NCBI GenBank assembly: GCA_913052575.1
Contig: CAJXFK010000009.1
Location: 1 to 43,053, forward strand
Source of the DNA: an uncultured Planctomycetaceae bacterium
GTDB lineage: Bacteria; Planctomycetota; Planctomycetia; Pirellulales; UBA1268
Direction: 5' to 3'
Length of the DNA stretch: 43,053 nucleotides
The notes beneath the pieces are model-generated. The model had not been told where the DNA came from. It saw nothing but the letters and a program-made list of their open reading frames with translations, and searched no databases. This document shows, in pieces, positions 9,821 to 18,457 of the stretch. The stretch's first letter is position 1. Each line of letters starts with the position of its first letter. A program made the translations under genes and the position numbers.

Positions 9821-10762
9821 CTAGGGTGTTGAGTCAGCTGCCAAACGAAGTCCTCGAAGGATACAATCTTTCACAGCGGCCGAGTCGCAGTGGGTGAATA
9901 CGTCAAGGTTTGGTTTCCATTGTGGGACGTGACGGCGGTCTATAACCAACATCCCTGCTGTAAGCTCACCGGCAATCTCGATGTCAGCAGCGACGGTCTC
10001 TTGGTGAAAGAGTTCTGGGTTCGTTATCGCAACAAGAGCAACGACATCATGAAGATGAATACCTTCGCTACCCAAGATTTGTCGGTGTGCACGAAATGCA
10101 TGACTCAGCAGGGTTTGGGACATTTTCCCGGCACGTGTAAACGCATCAGGAAGTTGTTCAAGCATCTCGAGTCCGAAGGTCACCTGTGACGTTGTCTCTA
10201 GGGGAACCAAAGATTTCTTAAAGGGTTCGCAAACAACGTGACGGGCGGCTACGGGGTCGCAATAAAAGTTGAAATCTGCAACGGGGCTTGCTCCACCGTG
10301 TGCATACAGCGTGCCTCCGCAAAGGATTGTGTCGCCAAGTAATTCAACAATGCTAGGGTCACGCCGGAGTAAGCGAGATAGGTTTGTAGGTGGCCCGAGG
10401 CCGAGAAACGTAACTTCTCGAGGATGTGCCCGAATAGTCTCCCACATGACTTTTTCTGCGGCGTGCGCACTGTGGAGGGGGACCGCAGGCAGGGGGAGGC
10501 CACCTAATCCGTCGGGCCCGTGCATAGTTGCTGATCGCTCTGGGAGGATAGTATTTTCTAACGCAATGCCAATCCGTGGGGTTCGAGGCGGATCAAGATA
10601 CGCAATAATTGCTTGTAGGTTGTTTGAGGCTTGTTCTGAAGAGACATTTCCGCCGGTTGCCGTGACAGCGAGGACTTCCAAACGAGGGTCAAACAACGCA
10701 ATAGCGAGAGCTATTGCGTCATCGATTCCTGGGTCTACATCGATAATTACTTTTTTTGCCAT
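9821..10762 (-). CDS. Nucleoside hydrolase (inosine-uridine preferring type)
   Basis: Hydrolyses the N-glycosidic bond of ribonucleosides to base plus ribose, for purine/pyrimidine salvage in the cytoplasm. The N-terminus VIIDVDPGIDDAIALAIAL carries the calcium-binding aspartate cluster of the family. Downstream, DFNFYCDPVAA matches the conserved E/DFNxxxDPxAA block and HDVVAL the late conserved His-Asp. Length from ATG 10762 is 313 aa, normal for the family. An in-frame ATG at 10783 would add seven residues; I prefer MAKKVIIDVD because family members begin just before this strand. Neither start has a strong Shine-Dalgarno. It is divergent from trpD. Base specificity cannot be called. Confidence 0.92.
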   Translation of the reverse strand: MAKKVIIDVDPGIDDAIALAIALFDPRLEVLAVTATGGNVSSEQASNNLQAIIAYLDPPRTPRIGIALENTILPERSATMHGPDGLGGLPLPAVPLHSAHAAEKVMWETIRAHPREVTFLGLGPPTNLSRLLRRDPSIVELLGDTILCGGTLYAHGGASPVADFNFYCDPVAARHVVCEPFKKSLVPLETTSQVTFGLEMLEQLPDAFTRAGKMSQTLLSHAFRAHRQILGSEGIHLHDVVALVAITNPELFHQETVAADIEIAGELTAGMLVIDRRHVPQWKPNLDVFTHCDSAAVKDCILRGLRLAADSTP

Positions 10763-10910
10763 GTCGGCATAGTAGCGATCCATGTCGAGTACGGAAACAT
10801 GACATTATCGTTGTGAGTGTAGTAGTCTGTAAGATTGTGCACGTCGGTTTCTGGTGGTGCGGAACTGAATCCTGAAATTCGGTTGGTTTTGTTTTGCTGC
10901 GGGATGAAAA

Positions 10911-11966
10911 ATGGACAAGAGTCTTATCAATACAGTAATCCGTCAGGTTTCTGAGGCAGGCCGAGACGGAGGACTACTTGATCGAACGACAATCACGAGA
11001 CTTATCGATATCGTGCTTGAGAATCAAATGCCACTTGCTGACTTTGAAACATGGCTCCAAAGTTCAGCAAATCGGATGCCATCGGCAGAAGAGATTATCG
11101 GTGTTGTTGATGCACTGCGACAACGCATGGTGCCATTAAGAACATCTGTTTCTGGCCCAATTGTTGATACCTGTGGAACTGGTGGTGATGGTTCAGGGAC
11201 ATTTAATATTTCAACAGCGACAGCACTGGTTGTTGCAGCAGCGGGGATCTCCGTTGCAAAACATGGTAATCGTGCAGTTTCAAGCAAGACGGGTTCGGCG
11301 GATGTGCTCGAGCATTTTGGTGTTGTTCTTGATATTCCAGTGGAGATGGTTGCTGAGTGTCTTGCAAATGTGGGTATTTGTTTTTGTTATGCTCCAGCAC
11401 ACCATCCGGCGATGGCAAAAGTCGGGCCAGTGCGTCGTCGTGTCGGAAAGCCAACGGTATTTAATCTTGTTGGTCCTTTGTGCAATCCAGCACCTGTTGC
11501 AGTACAAGTAATTGGTGTTGGTCGCCCTGGGGCAGAGGAAGCGGTAGCCAGAGCAGCTCAACTTGCTGGTTTACAAAGAGCCGTGATCGTTTCTTCAGAA
11601 GATGGTGTCGATGAAGTTGGGCTCTTTGCGCCGACACGTGTACTCGACGTTTCTTCTCAAGAATGCAGACGATTGCGTTGGACTCCTGAAGACTTTGGTA
11701 TCGAAACAGCCCCTGAATCAAGAAGGAATGAACTCCTTGTAGCCAATGCTGCGGAAAGCGCGGCATGCATTGACAACGTGTTATCTGGTGCATTCGGACC
11801 GGCTCGTGACGTCGTTGTCATCAACGCCGCTGCGGCACTGTGGGCAGTTGGCAGCGCGGCTGGCCTTCCGGAGGCAAGAGTACTCGCTGAGCAGGCAATT
11901 GATTCGGGCCGAGCAAAGCAGGTATTGCACAACCTCGTGAAGTTTTCTCAGCAAGCAGGACGATAG
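10911..11966 (+). CDS. trpD: Anthranilate phosphoribosyltransferase
   Basis: Second committed step of tryptophan synthesis: anthranilate plus PRPP gives phosphoribosyl-anthranilate. The 351-aa product has the helical N-terminal domain, then DTCGTGGDGSGTFNIST (about 86-102), the glycine-rich PRPP loop, and KHGNRAVSSKTGSAD (about 117-131), the conserved anthranilate/PRPP site. GPLCNP and DGVDE are also present. The start ATG is at 10911. The gene stands apart from other trp genes in this window, with convergent htrA 24 bp downstream. The assignment is secure. Confidence 0.97.
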   Translation: MDKSLINTVIRQVSEAGRDGGLLDRTTITRLIDIVLENQMPLADFETWLQSSANRMPSAEEIIGVVDALRQRMVPLRTSVSGPIVDTCGTGGDGSGTFNISTATALVVAAAGISVAKHGNRAVSSKTGSADVLEHFGVVLDIPVEMVAECLANVGICFCYAPAHHPAMAKVGPVRRRVGKPTVFNLVGPLCNPAPVAVQVIGVGRPGAEEAVARAAQLAGLQRAVIVSSEDGVDEVGLFAPTRVLDVSSQECRRLRWTPEDFGIETAPESRRNELLVANAAESAACIDNVLSGAFGPARDVVVINAAAALWAVGSAAGLPEARVLAEQAIDSGRAKQVLHNLVKFSQQAGR

Positions 11967-11990
11967 GGCAGCTTGCGCTTGAGGCTATAT

Positions 11991-13193
11991 TTATTCTTGC
12001 TGCTCGAATGCGTCGCGAGAAGCTACGGTTACCTCAAGTGATAGAGGCTGACCATTTCGAAAAACACGTATCCGCACCTCCTCGTTGGTGGGAGTCATGC
12101 TGACTAAGCTGACAAGATGGTCATCATCGTCAATTGGTTCACCATCAAACTCTAAGATTACATCATTTGGCAGTAGCCCAATTTCTTCTGCAGGAGAGCC
12201 AGGCGTGATGCCAGTGACAAGAGCACCAACTGGCCGAGTCATGCCGAGACCATGGGCTGTGGCGAGAGCAAATTTTTTATCGAGTGCAACACCGAGGTAG
12301 GCACGAGATACTGCTCCAGTTTCTACAAGCTGGCGGGCTACAAACATCACCATTGATATCGGGATTGCAAAACCAATGCCTTCACTACCGCCGGAACTGC
12401 TTGCGATACAAGTGTTGAGTCCAACAACCTCACCCCGCAGATTTATCAGTGGCCCACCACTATTCCCCGGATTGATAGCCGCATCTGTTTGGATAAAATT
12501 TTGGAAACGAATACCACCCTCACCCAAGTCAAGGTCTCTGCGGCCTTTCGCTGAGACTATACCGAGAGTTACGCTGTGGGAAAGCCCGAATGGGCTTCCA
12601 ATTGCCAGGACAGTATCGCCAATCTGGACCCCTTCTCCTTCGGCAAGACGAGCAGTTGGTAAATGTGACTCGGCAATGAGCATGACACCGATATCTGTGT
12701 CGCTATCTGTCCAAACACGAGATGGTTGAATTTCTCGTCCGTCATCGAGCCTGATCGCGATATTCTCCAAGTCTGCTTTGTGTATGACGTGACGGTTTGT
12801 GATAACCACGACTTTGTCAGCAAGATTTGTAATGACTCCAGAGCCGGTTTCTTCCTCGTCACGTGACACACGTCCACGACTGTCGGATTTTCGTGCATCG
12901 ATGTGTACGACAGCGGGTCTCAGAAGAATCGAAAGCCGGCGAAGTTGTGCACCTTGCATCTCTAACTGTCGTGCATCACGAACAACCTTGTCATAAAGTC
13001 GTTCGCGTTCAGTAAGGCTAAGACGATTACTGATTGATGGATCGACTCGGTTTGCAGCATCGCGGTTGGTCGCCCGAATAGGTCGTAAGGGTGTTGCGGT
13101 TTGCTCATCAGCATTGGCAAAATTACCCGCATGGATCGCTAGCCACGCTACTACAAGAAATCCCGATGTCAGGGTAGAAAAAGTAGTCGCCAT
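11991..13193 (-). CDS. HtrA/DegP-type periplasmic serine protease with PDZ domain
   Basis: Envelope quality-control protease of the trypsin-like S1C family. From ATG 13193 (residue 10 of the longest frame) the N-terminus MATTFSTLTSGFLVVAWLAI reads as a signal peptide or anchor, and GGAG lies 10 nt upstream. The triad is visible: His in ITNRHVIH (about 135), Asp in DSDTDIGVM (about 167) and Ser in NPGNSGGPL (about 245). One PDZ domain follows (GALVTGITPGSPAEEIGLLP onward, about 300-385). With only one PDZ it resembles DegS/HtrA-short forms more than DegP. A longer start at 13220 is possible. The gene is alone, convergent with trpD. No sigmaE-type or other regulatory site is evident. Confidence 0.93.
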   Translation of the reverse strand: MATTFSTLTSGFLVVAWLAIHAGNFANADEQTATPLRPIRATNRDAANRVDPSISNRLSLTERERLYDKVVRDARQLEMQGAQLRRLSILLRPAVVHIDARKSDSRGRVSRDEEETGSGVITNLADKVVVITNRHVIHKADLENIAIRLDDGREIQPSRVWTDSDTDIGVMLIAESHLPTARLAEGEGVQIGDTVLAIGSPFGLSHSVTLGIVSAKGRRDLDLGEGGIRFQNFIQTDAAINPGNSGGPLINLRGEVVGLNTCIASSSGGSEGIGFAIPISMVMFVARQLVETGAVSRAYLGVALDKKFALATAHGLGMTRPVGALVTGITPGSPAEEIGLLPNDVILEFDGEPIDDDDHLVSLVSMTPTNEEVRIRVFRNGQPLSLEVTVASRDAFEQQE

Positions 13194-13325
13194 AATCTTC
13201 GGTCTCCGCTGTGCATGCATATGTTTAGCTAAGTATACATTGCGAAAACGTGAAAGGAGTGCCGTTGTTCTGGCTAAGGTTTTCAGGCTAAAATTAGCCG
13301 GCTAGATAAGCGCGTACTGATGGTT

Positions 13326-13712
13326 TTATGCTTCCGCCCGCTGGTCTGCCATCCACTGTTCGCCGGCCTCCTCAGTCTGCCGTTGGCACTGAATACACAT
13401 TGTTGCATAGGGAAGTGCCTGAAGGCGAGCTAAAGGTATTTTTCCGTTACAGATTTCGCACGAACCATAGGTGCCAGAAGACATTCGCTCGAGAGCATTT
13501 TCGATAGATCCAAGCTCACGGGCTTCAACTTCTGCGAGTTGAGAACTGATTTCATCCTGTGCAGTATCTACAGCAGCATCAATGACGTCTCCGGGTGACT
13601 CGCTCCGTAATTCCTTCAGCAACGTAAGGTCGCCATTTAATGCACTGCGGAGGGCATCTCGTCGGCGAACGAGGATCGCTCGGAGGCTTAAAAGTGCATC
13701 TTTTCGTGCCAT
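13326..13712 (-). CDS. DksA/TraR-family zinc-finger protein
   Basis: Small 128-aa protein of the DksA/TraR family, which bind RNA polymerase through its secondary channel. The N-terminal half is a predicted coiled coil with an acidic tip-like region (residues about 25-80). The zinc finger has Cys85, Cys88, Cys106 and Cys109 (CEIC ... CIQC), the canonical spacing. AGGAGG lies about 9 nt before the ATG at 13712, a strong ribosome site. Family members of this length are often annotated as general stress or dksA-like regulators; true DksA activity with ppGpp is not shown by sequence. Confidence 0.9.
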   Translation of the reverse strand: MARKDALLSLRAILVRRRDALRSALNGDLTLLKELRSESPGDVIDAAVDTAQDEISSQLAEVEARELGSIENALERMSSGTYGSCEICNGKIPLARLQALPYATMCIQCQRQTEEAGEQWMADQRAEA

Positions 13713-13830
13713 AGTATGTTTCCTCCTCTTTGGTGGCGTGTGCTAGTGCAGCCAGATCGGCAAAGACACCGCTTTCATAATACGGAGCCATACCGATTTA
13801 TGTTCTAGAAAAATTTAAAAAAAGCGTTTT

Positions 13831-13842
13831 GTCTACGTAGAC
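13831..13842. promoter_or_regulatory. 12-bp perfect palindrome upstream of the DksA-like gene
   Basis: GTCTACGTAGAC is its own reverse complement and lies about 120 bp upstream of the DksA-like start codon, in the 224-bp gap after the YjbQ gene. The position fits an operator for a dimeric regulator, but no regulator or consensus is identified. Confidence 0.3.
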
Positions 13843-13936
13843 CACCTCTTTTAAAGCTTCATGGCATTACAACTTTTAAATTATTTCGAGTATCGACATT
13901 TCGTTTTATCCACTGTTGAACGAAAAAAAATGTGTG

Positions 13937-14377
13937 TTACGAATCAACTACCTTTCCCATTTCACCGTGGAGTGTGAGGACTACTTTGCGTGATCCGCCA
14001 TGGCTTCGATGTTCGCACAAATAGACACCTTGCCAGGTGCCGAGGCATAGCTTCCCAGACTGTACTGGAATGGTAAGAGAGCATCCCAGCATGGCGGTCT
14101 TTACATGAGCCGGCATGTCGTCGGGCCCTTCACAGGTGTGACGATACGGTAGGTTCTCAGGAGCTATCGTTCTGAAAGCCATTTCGAGATCAGCCGGGAC
14201 ATCCGGGTCTGCATTCTCATTGATGGATAGGCTTGCAGACGTGTGCTGGATAAAAAGATTCAGTAGCCCAATGTGTGGTTTCCCCATCTCAATAAGTTCC
14301 TGCTCAAGTTCATGAGTGATGAGATGAAAGCCACGACTGCGAGGTGCGAGCTTTACTGTGCGCTGTTGCCATGTCAT
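13937..14377 (-). CDS. YjbQ family protein (UPF0047; secondary thiamine-phosphate synthase-like)
   Basis: Compact 146-aa protein of the widespread YjbQ/UPF0047 family, some members of which show weak thiamine-phosphate synthase activity; the true role is unsettled. Conserved blocks are present: FIQHTSASLSINENAD, HTCEGPDDMPAHVKTAMLG and LGTWQGVYLCEHR, with the His residues thought to bind metal. GAGG about 8 nt upstream of ATG 14377 supports the start. It follows the PQQ-repeat protein gene at 62 bp on the same strand and may be cotranscribed with it. Family assignment is secure, function is not. Confidence 0.92.
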   Translation of the reverse strand: MTWQQRTVKLAPRSRGFHLITHELEQELIEMGKPHIGLLNLFIQHTSASLSINENADPDVPADLEMAFRTIAPENLPYRHTCEGPDDMPAHVKTAMLGCSLTIPVQSGKLCLGTWQGVYLCEHRSHGGSRKVVLTLHGEMGKVVDS

Positions 14378-14438
14378 GTATTACACCTCGAAAGAATGAG
14401 AGAAGATCAAGTGACGTTAGGCCAACGCTTGTCTTGAA

Positions 14439-15656
14439 TCACTGTTTTTTAAGTTCGTTGTGACCAAAGCACCAGATGACACCATCATCACTTGCAAGAA
14501 CGACTCGATCACGAACAACAGCGGGTGATCCAGAGAAACCGCCACCCGCGCTAAACTCCCAGCAGCCTGAACCGTCATGATTCTGAAGTATTTTTATTTC
14601 GCCCGCTGTGTCGGCAACGATAATGCCCTCAATGGGTTCTTGTGTCGAACTCTTTTCACCACGTACGCGTACTGCCACTGGTGATGCATCAACACGACTG
14701 CGCATCGGTTGTCTCCAGCAAAGACTCCCATCTGCTCTGTTGAACGCTTCCACTGCACGACCACGTGAGCCAACAAAGACGAGGTCTCCAATCGTGGTAG
14801 CGCTTGAGCGATATGCTGGTTTTTGAGAATCTCCCCCGGTTTGCCACCGAACTTTCTCCTCCAAAAAATTGACAGCAAAAAAATGACCACCCTCAGTGCC
14901 AAAAAAAACATCTGAGCCATCAATTGAAGGAGTTGTCCCAGTTGGGCCTCCGAGAGGGATTTCGGCAACGGTTTTTCCGTTCACTATATCGAGGATGTGA
15001 AGCGTACTGTCGCAGCCTGCAAGGAACACTCGTTTGCTATCCGCGGAGTCGTCAACAGTGGGTGAACAACGAATCTGATCCGCGATTTCATGCTTCCAGA
15101 GAATTTCCCCGTCAGTCATTCGAAGGCACATGAGGGTCGCGTCTTCTGAGCCAATCAGTACGGTAGGAATCTTGGACACATTAAGAATCGTTGGCCCTCC
15201 AGATATTTCTCCCTCCATTGAAAGATTCCAGACAACTTTTCCGTTGTTTGAATTCATGCATCGGATAACACCGAGATCATCACCGACAACGACAAATGGA
15301 TAGTTGGCTTTGGTCGAGACTGCAGCAGCTGACGGAAATCCCGAGTCAGGTGAATCATACTGCCAGAGTGTTTTGCCGTCATTGAGTGACAATGCCATGA
15401 AGTGACCATCGAGGTCACCAAGATAAATCGTGTTTGAATTTATCACGGGTGTTGCAGTGAAGGCACCACCTTCGAATCGTCTGTGCCATTGTTCCTTGAG
15501 TGGAAGTTGAAGAACGACTGAGGATCTACCTGAGCCGGTTGATGTGCCCCGAAACATGGGCCATGCTTCAGGGCCTGCAGCATCTTGAGCGCTGGAGAAT
15601 GATGCCGACATAAGAACGAAGAGTAGTACGTGTAGTGTCCGAGAAAGAGTATTCAT
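14439..15656 (-). CDS. Secreted PQQ-type beta-propeller repeat protein
   Basis: Predicted exported protein of 405 aa with repeated PQQ-like beta-propeller blades, each showing an aspartate-glycine-[KE]-x-[LI]-W-like turn: LNDGKTLWQYDSP, NNGKVVWNLSMEG, TDGEILWKHE and ADGSLCWRQP. I choose ATG 15656 because it gives a signal peptide (MNTLSRTLHVLLFVLMSASF, cleaved near SSAQ) and avoids running back into the upstream gene; the longest frame would start at 15803 inside the alcohol dehydrogenase. Such proteins resemble BamB or PQQ dehydrogenases in fold, but I see no lipobox and no enzyme-specific calcium or PQQ residues. A scaffold or binding role is possible; function unknown. Confidence 0.85.
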   Translation of the reverse strand: MNTLSRTLHVLLFVLMSASFSSAQDAAGPEAWPMFRGTSTGSGRSSVVLQLPLKEQWHRRFEGGAFTATPVINSNTIYLGDLDGHFMALSLNDGKTLWQYDSPDSGFPSAAAVSTKANYPFVVVGDDLGVIRCMNSNNGKVVWNLSMEGEISGGPTILNVSKIPTVLIGSEDATLMCLRMTDGEILWKHEIADQIRCSPTVDDSADSKRVFLAGCDSTLHILDIVNGKTVAEIPLGGPTGTTPSIDGSDVFFGTEGGHFFAVNFLEEKVRWQTGGDSQKPAYRSSATTIGDLVFVGSRGRAVEAFNRADGSLCWRQPMRSRVDASPVAVRVRGEKSSTQEPIEGIIVADTAGEIKILQNHDGSGCWEFSAGGGFSGSPAVVRDRVVLASDDGVIWCFGHNELKKQ

Positions 15657-15690
15657 GGTGCAGGGTCTTCGTTTTTGGAGGACATGCATT

Positions 15691-16872
15691 TTAAACCGAT
15701 GCACGTTGGTAAAAGTCAACAAAATCCGCTGGCAAACAGGGGCGAGGGTTGAAACTGCTCGTCCATTGGGCTGAGGCCTCCTTCGCAAGATGTTCGAATT
15801 CACTCATTGCTGGCTGGGTTCCGATGGCGTCACCAAGCGATCGGGAAAGACCCGCCTGGCCAAGTATGTCATGTATCCAGTTGGCGAGGGCAGCGTCGGG
15901 TGTTTTGGTGTTTAGGCCAGCGATGGCTGCGAGTTCTGCATACTGTTTCCGAGCGACTAGTCCATTAAATCGTATGATGTGTGGAAGCATCAGCCCCACG
16001 GCTTGACCATGTGCGATCTTGTATTTCGCCGTAAGCGGATTTGCTGCCCCGTGAGCCGCCCCGAGCATTGCGTTTTCAATTGCGAGTCCGGCCCATGCTG
16101 CTCCAAGTTGAACGGCTGCTCTGGCATGAATATCTGTTGGTTCAATGAAAACTTTGGGTAAATTCTGGGTCAGTAACTTCCACGCCTCTCGAGAAAAAAC
16201 CTGTGATACTCTTGTGGCTTCGGTGCTTACGTGACTTTCAAGTGCATGTGAAAGTGCATCAATGCCTGTGAGCGCGGTAACACGAGCCGGTTGGGTGACT
16301 GTTAGGCATGGGTCTAAAATGGCCACACGGAAAGCTGCATTGGGGTCGCCGCAGGCGAACTTCTCACCAGTTTGAGCATCACTGATGAGAGCAAATGATT
16401 GCGTCTCACTACCGGTACCAGCCGTTGTTGGGCAGCCGATTGACGGAAGAAGCGGACGGCCCGTTGTGCCTCGTCCCCGATAGTCTTTCATTTTTCCGCC
16501 ACAGCAGAGAAGAAAGTTAATACCTTTCGCACAGTCCATGGAACTTCCACCACCAAGCCCGATGATAATATCTGGACGAAATGACTCAGCAAATACAGTG
16601 CCGGCATCAACCTGAGACGTTGTAGGATTTTCAGTGAATTGACTGAAAATAGTTGTTTCAATTCCGGCTGCTTCGAGAGAAGCGACACCTGTACATGTAT
16701 GACCCGCTGCGAGAACACCTTTGTCACTTACAACAAGGGCACGTCTGGTGTTCAACTCTTGAGCTGTAGCACCCAATTGCGAGATGCTTCCTTCGCCGAT
16801 GAGAAGACGCGTGTTCGCACGGAATGAAAGCAACGACGGCTGCGCAGCCGGTTCTTTCGACTCTTGTGTCAT
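15691..16872 (-). CDS. Iron-containing alcohol dehydrogenase
   Basis: Group III metal-dependent NAD(P)-linked alcohol dehydrogenase, cytoplasmic, 393 aa from ATG 16872. That start is 4 nt after the aldehyde dehydrogenase stop, whereas the longest frame (16920) would overlap that gene by 44 bp, so I prefer the shorter one. GLGGGSSMDCAKGINFLL is the nucleotide-binding GGGSxxD segment; metal ligands come from TGIDALSHALESHVS (Asp and His) and from GAAHGAANPL and KIAHGQAVGLMLPH (His). As the last gene of the adenylase/aldehyde dehydrogenase cluster it probably reduces the aldehyde made upstream to an alcohol, or runs the reverse reaction. The substrate is unknown. Confidence 0.92.
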   Translation of the reverse strand: MTQESKEPAAQPSLLSFRANTRLLIGEGSISQLGATAQELNTRRALVVSDKGVLAAGHTCTGVASLEAAGIETTIFSQFTENPTTSQVDAGTVFAESFRPDIIIGLGGGSSMDCAKGINFLLCCGGKMKDYRGRGTTGRPLLPSIGCPTTAGTGSETQSFALISDAQTGEKFACGDPNAAFRVAILDPCLTVTQPARVTALTGIDALSHALESHVSTEATRVSQVFSREAWKLLTQNLPKVFIEPTDIHARAAVQLGAAWAGLAIENAMLGAAHGAANPLTAKYKIAHGQAVGLMLPHIIRFNGLVARKQYAELAAIAGLNTKTPDAALANWIHDILGQAGLSRSLGDAIGTQPAMSEFEHLAKEASAQWTSSFNPRPCLPADFVDFYQRASV

Positions 16873-16876
16873 GGAT

Positions 16877-18343
16877 CTATGTGCCTGATTGAGCCGGGAC
16901 GGCGGTTGCGGTTGATACAACCGCTGATGTTTCAGTCATTTGAAGGGCTCTCGAGCGATAGAGGAAGTCGATGATATTACCTTCATGAGGCTGTAACCAA
17001 TCCAGCTTGATGGTAGGCAGAGGTCCGATGTTGAGACGATCAATGTGGGACGCATCGATTAATTCACGCTGAAAATGCGGGTCGTTGGTGATGGCTGTCG
17101 CAACGAGAGTTGGGCCAATTCGATCCAATATTTTCTCTTGGGGACATTTTACCACGTTACAAAACGGAAACATGTATTCGGCACGTGCAATTTCAGGGTC
17201 AGGCGAGTCACATTCGACAATTGTTGGTCGAAGCCATCCACACCGTTCGCCTTCCACGAATCGCGAGCCGTACGGTGCAGTTGCGTGACGTACACCAGGT
17301 TTATCAAGGAGACCATCAATCTGCTCCCAGATGGCTTTGGCAGCACCGGGAACTGTGAAAGCCGCAAGCGTTGCTTCGGGATCATCGGGTGCACGCACCT
17401 CCTCCACTCCTAATTTTTCAGCAAGTGCATCAGCAATCTCGTGGGTGTGACGACTCGCGTAGATTGCTGAGCAATTGATGCAACCACGACCACTGTTTGC
17501 TGCGATGCTGTCGGCCATGATGTCAATGTAATCAGCCCAATCATCAACACAGTCGTCTCCCAACAATATTTTTGAGAATCCTGGGCCATGAACCTGAACA
17601 GCTGGGTTGCCACGATATTGCTCAACGGTTTTTGCTGACCCAAAAATCATACTGCGGCCGCAACTGGCAAGTATTGCTGCACCCACATCCGTAGCGCCGG
17701 GATACAGTCCGATAGCCTCCTCTGGAATCCCCGCTTCAATCATTGCTGCAGCCATTCGGTACGGAGTCCACGGTTCTTGGCCACCAGGCTTCAGCAACAA
17801 ACCGATACCGAGTGCGACGACTGGGAGCCAGAGCGTGTGGACACCGGGAGAATTACTTGGAAGGACAAGCCCAAGAACAGGAGACTGGGCTTGGTAGCTT
17901 ACGACAACATCTCGGTGCTCTGTTCCGTATCCTCGCCAAAAAACCTCTGGTGGGAGGCCGCGTGAAAGTGCATCGAGCATTCGATCCATATTCGACAGCA
18001 CAAACAAATTCTTTTTCATGTTTGCCAGGCACAGATTTTCTGGAAGACCTGTTGTGGCTGATTGCTGTCGAGCAAAGTCATCCGGAGATTGCTTTACACC
18101 ACCAACTTCTACCGTTCCTAAGGCATAGAGATTTCCAGCTGTTTGAAGCCGTTCAACAATCTCCTCCGGACTAATTTTAAGAATTGCTTTCCGGGCATTT
18201 TCAGCTTTCCGAAGGTCACGGTTTACTATTGCACCGCCAACTTGACTTACTTCAGCAACTGGTTCACCGGTCATAAAGTGAACTAATTTATTTCGTTCGA
18301 GTGACTCGTATGGTTTGCCGAAACGGAATGCGGTGAGATGCAT
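16877..18343 (-). CDS. Aldehyde dehydrogenase-superfamily protein, LuxC/EhpG-like acyl reductase
   Basis: 488-aa ALDH-fold enzyme probably acting as an acyl (acyl-adenylate or thioester) reductase that makes an aldehyde. The cofactor region is LPSNSPGVHTLWLPVVALGI and KPGGQEPWTPYRM (about 161-197). A FGSAKTVE strand stands where ALDHs have FTGS. The catalytic cysteine is Cys288 in NSGRGC, with a second Cys at 291. The usual Gln of N-x-G-Q-x-C is Arg here, and the late ExFGP block is replaced by EYMFPFCNV. These changes resemble LuxC and acyl-CoA reductases more than oxidising ALDHs. It lies between the LuxE/EhpF-like gene and the alcohol dehydrogenase gene. Reductase direction is inferred from context. 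Confidence 0.82.
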   Translation of the reverse strand: MHLTAFRFGKPYESLERNKLVHFMTGEPVAEVSQVGGAIVNRDLRKAENARKAILKISPEEIVERLQTAGNLYALGTVEVGGVKQSPDDFARQQSATTGLPENLCLANMKKNLFVLSNMDRMLDALSRGLPPEVFWRGYGTEHRDVVVSYQAQSPVLGLVLPSNSPGVHTLWLPVVALGIGLLLKPGGQEPWTPYRMAAAMIEAGIPEEAIGLYPGATDVGAAILASCGRSMIFGSAKTVEQYRGNPAVQVHGPGFSKILLGDDCVDDWADYIDIMADSIAANSGRGCINCSAIYASRHTHEIADALAEKLGVEEVRAPDDPEATLAAFTVPGAAKAIWEQIDGLLDKPGVRHATAPYGSRFVEGERCGWLRPTIVECDSPDPEIARAEYMFPFCNVVKCPQEKILDRIGPTLVATAITNDPHFQRELIDASHIDRLNIGPLPTIKLDWLQPHEGNIIDFLYRSRALQMTETSAVVSTATAVPAQSGT

Positions 18344-18457
18344 GTTGTTTTCTCCTACCAGGGATAGGTCCTGAGAAATTAAATCTTATATGACAAGAAA
18401 AGTGTTTGTGTTGATTGAGGGGCACTAACAATGAATTCGTCAAGATCTCTGTGGTAT

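Noticed and set aside
10269-10772. 167-codon open frame on the plus strand opposite the nucleoside hydrolase gene
   Set aside because: Antisense to a well-supported gene, with low-complexity composition and no ribosome site.
13260-13325. Inverted repeats GGCTAA-AA-TTAGCC and TAGCCGGCTA upstream of htrA
   Set aside because: Short, overlapping and AT-containing palindromes that arise easily by chance; no consensus known to me.
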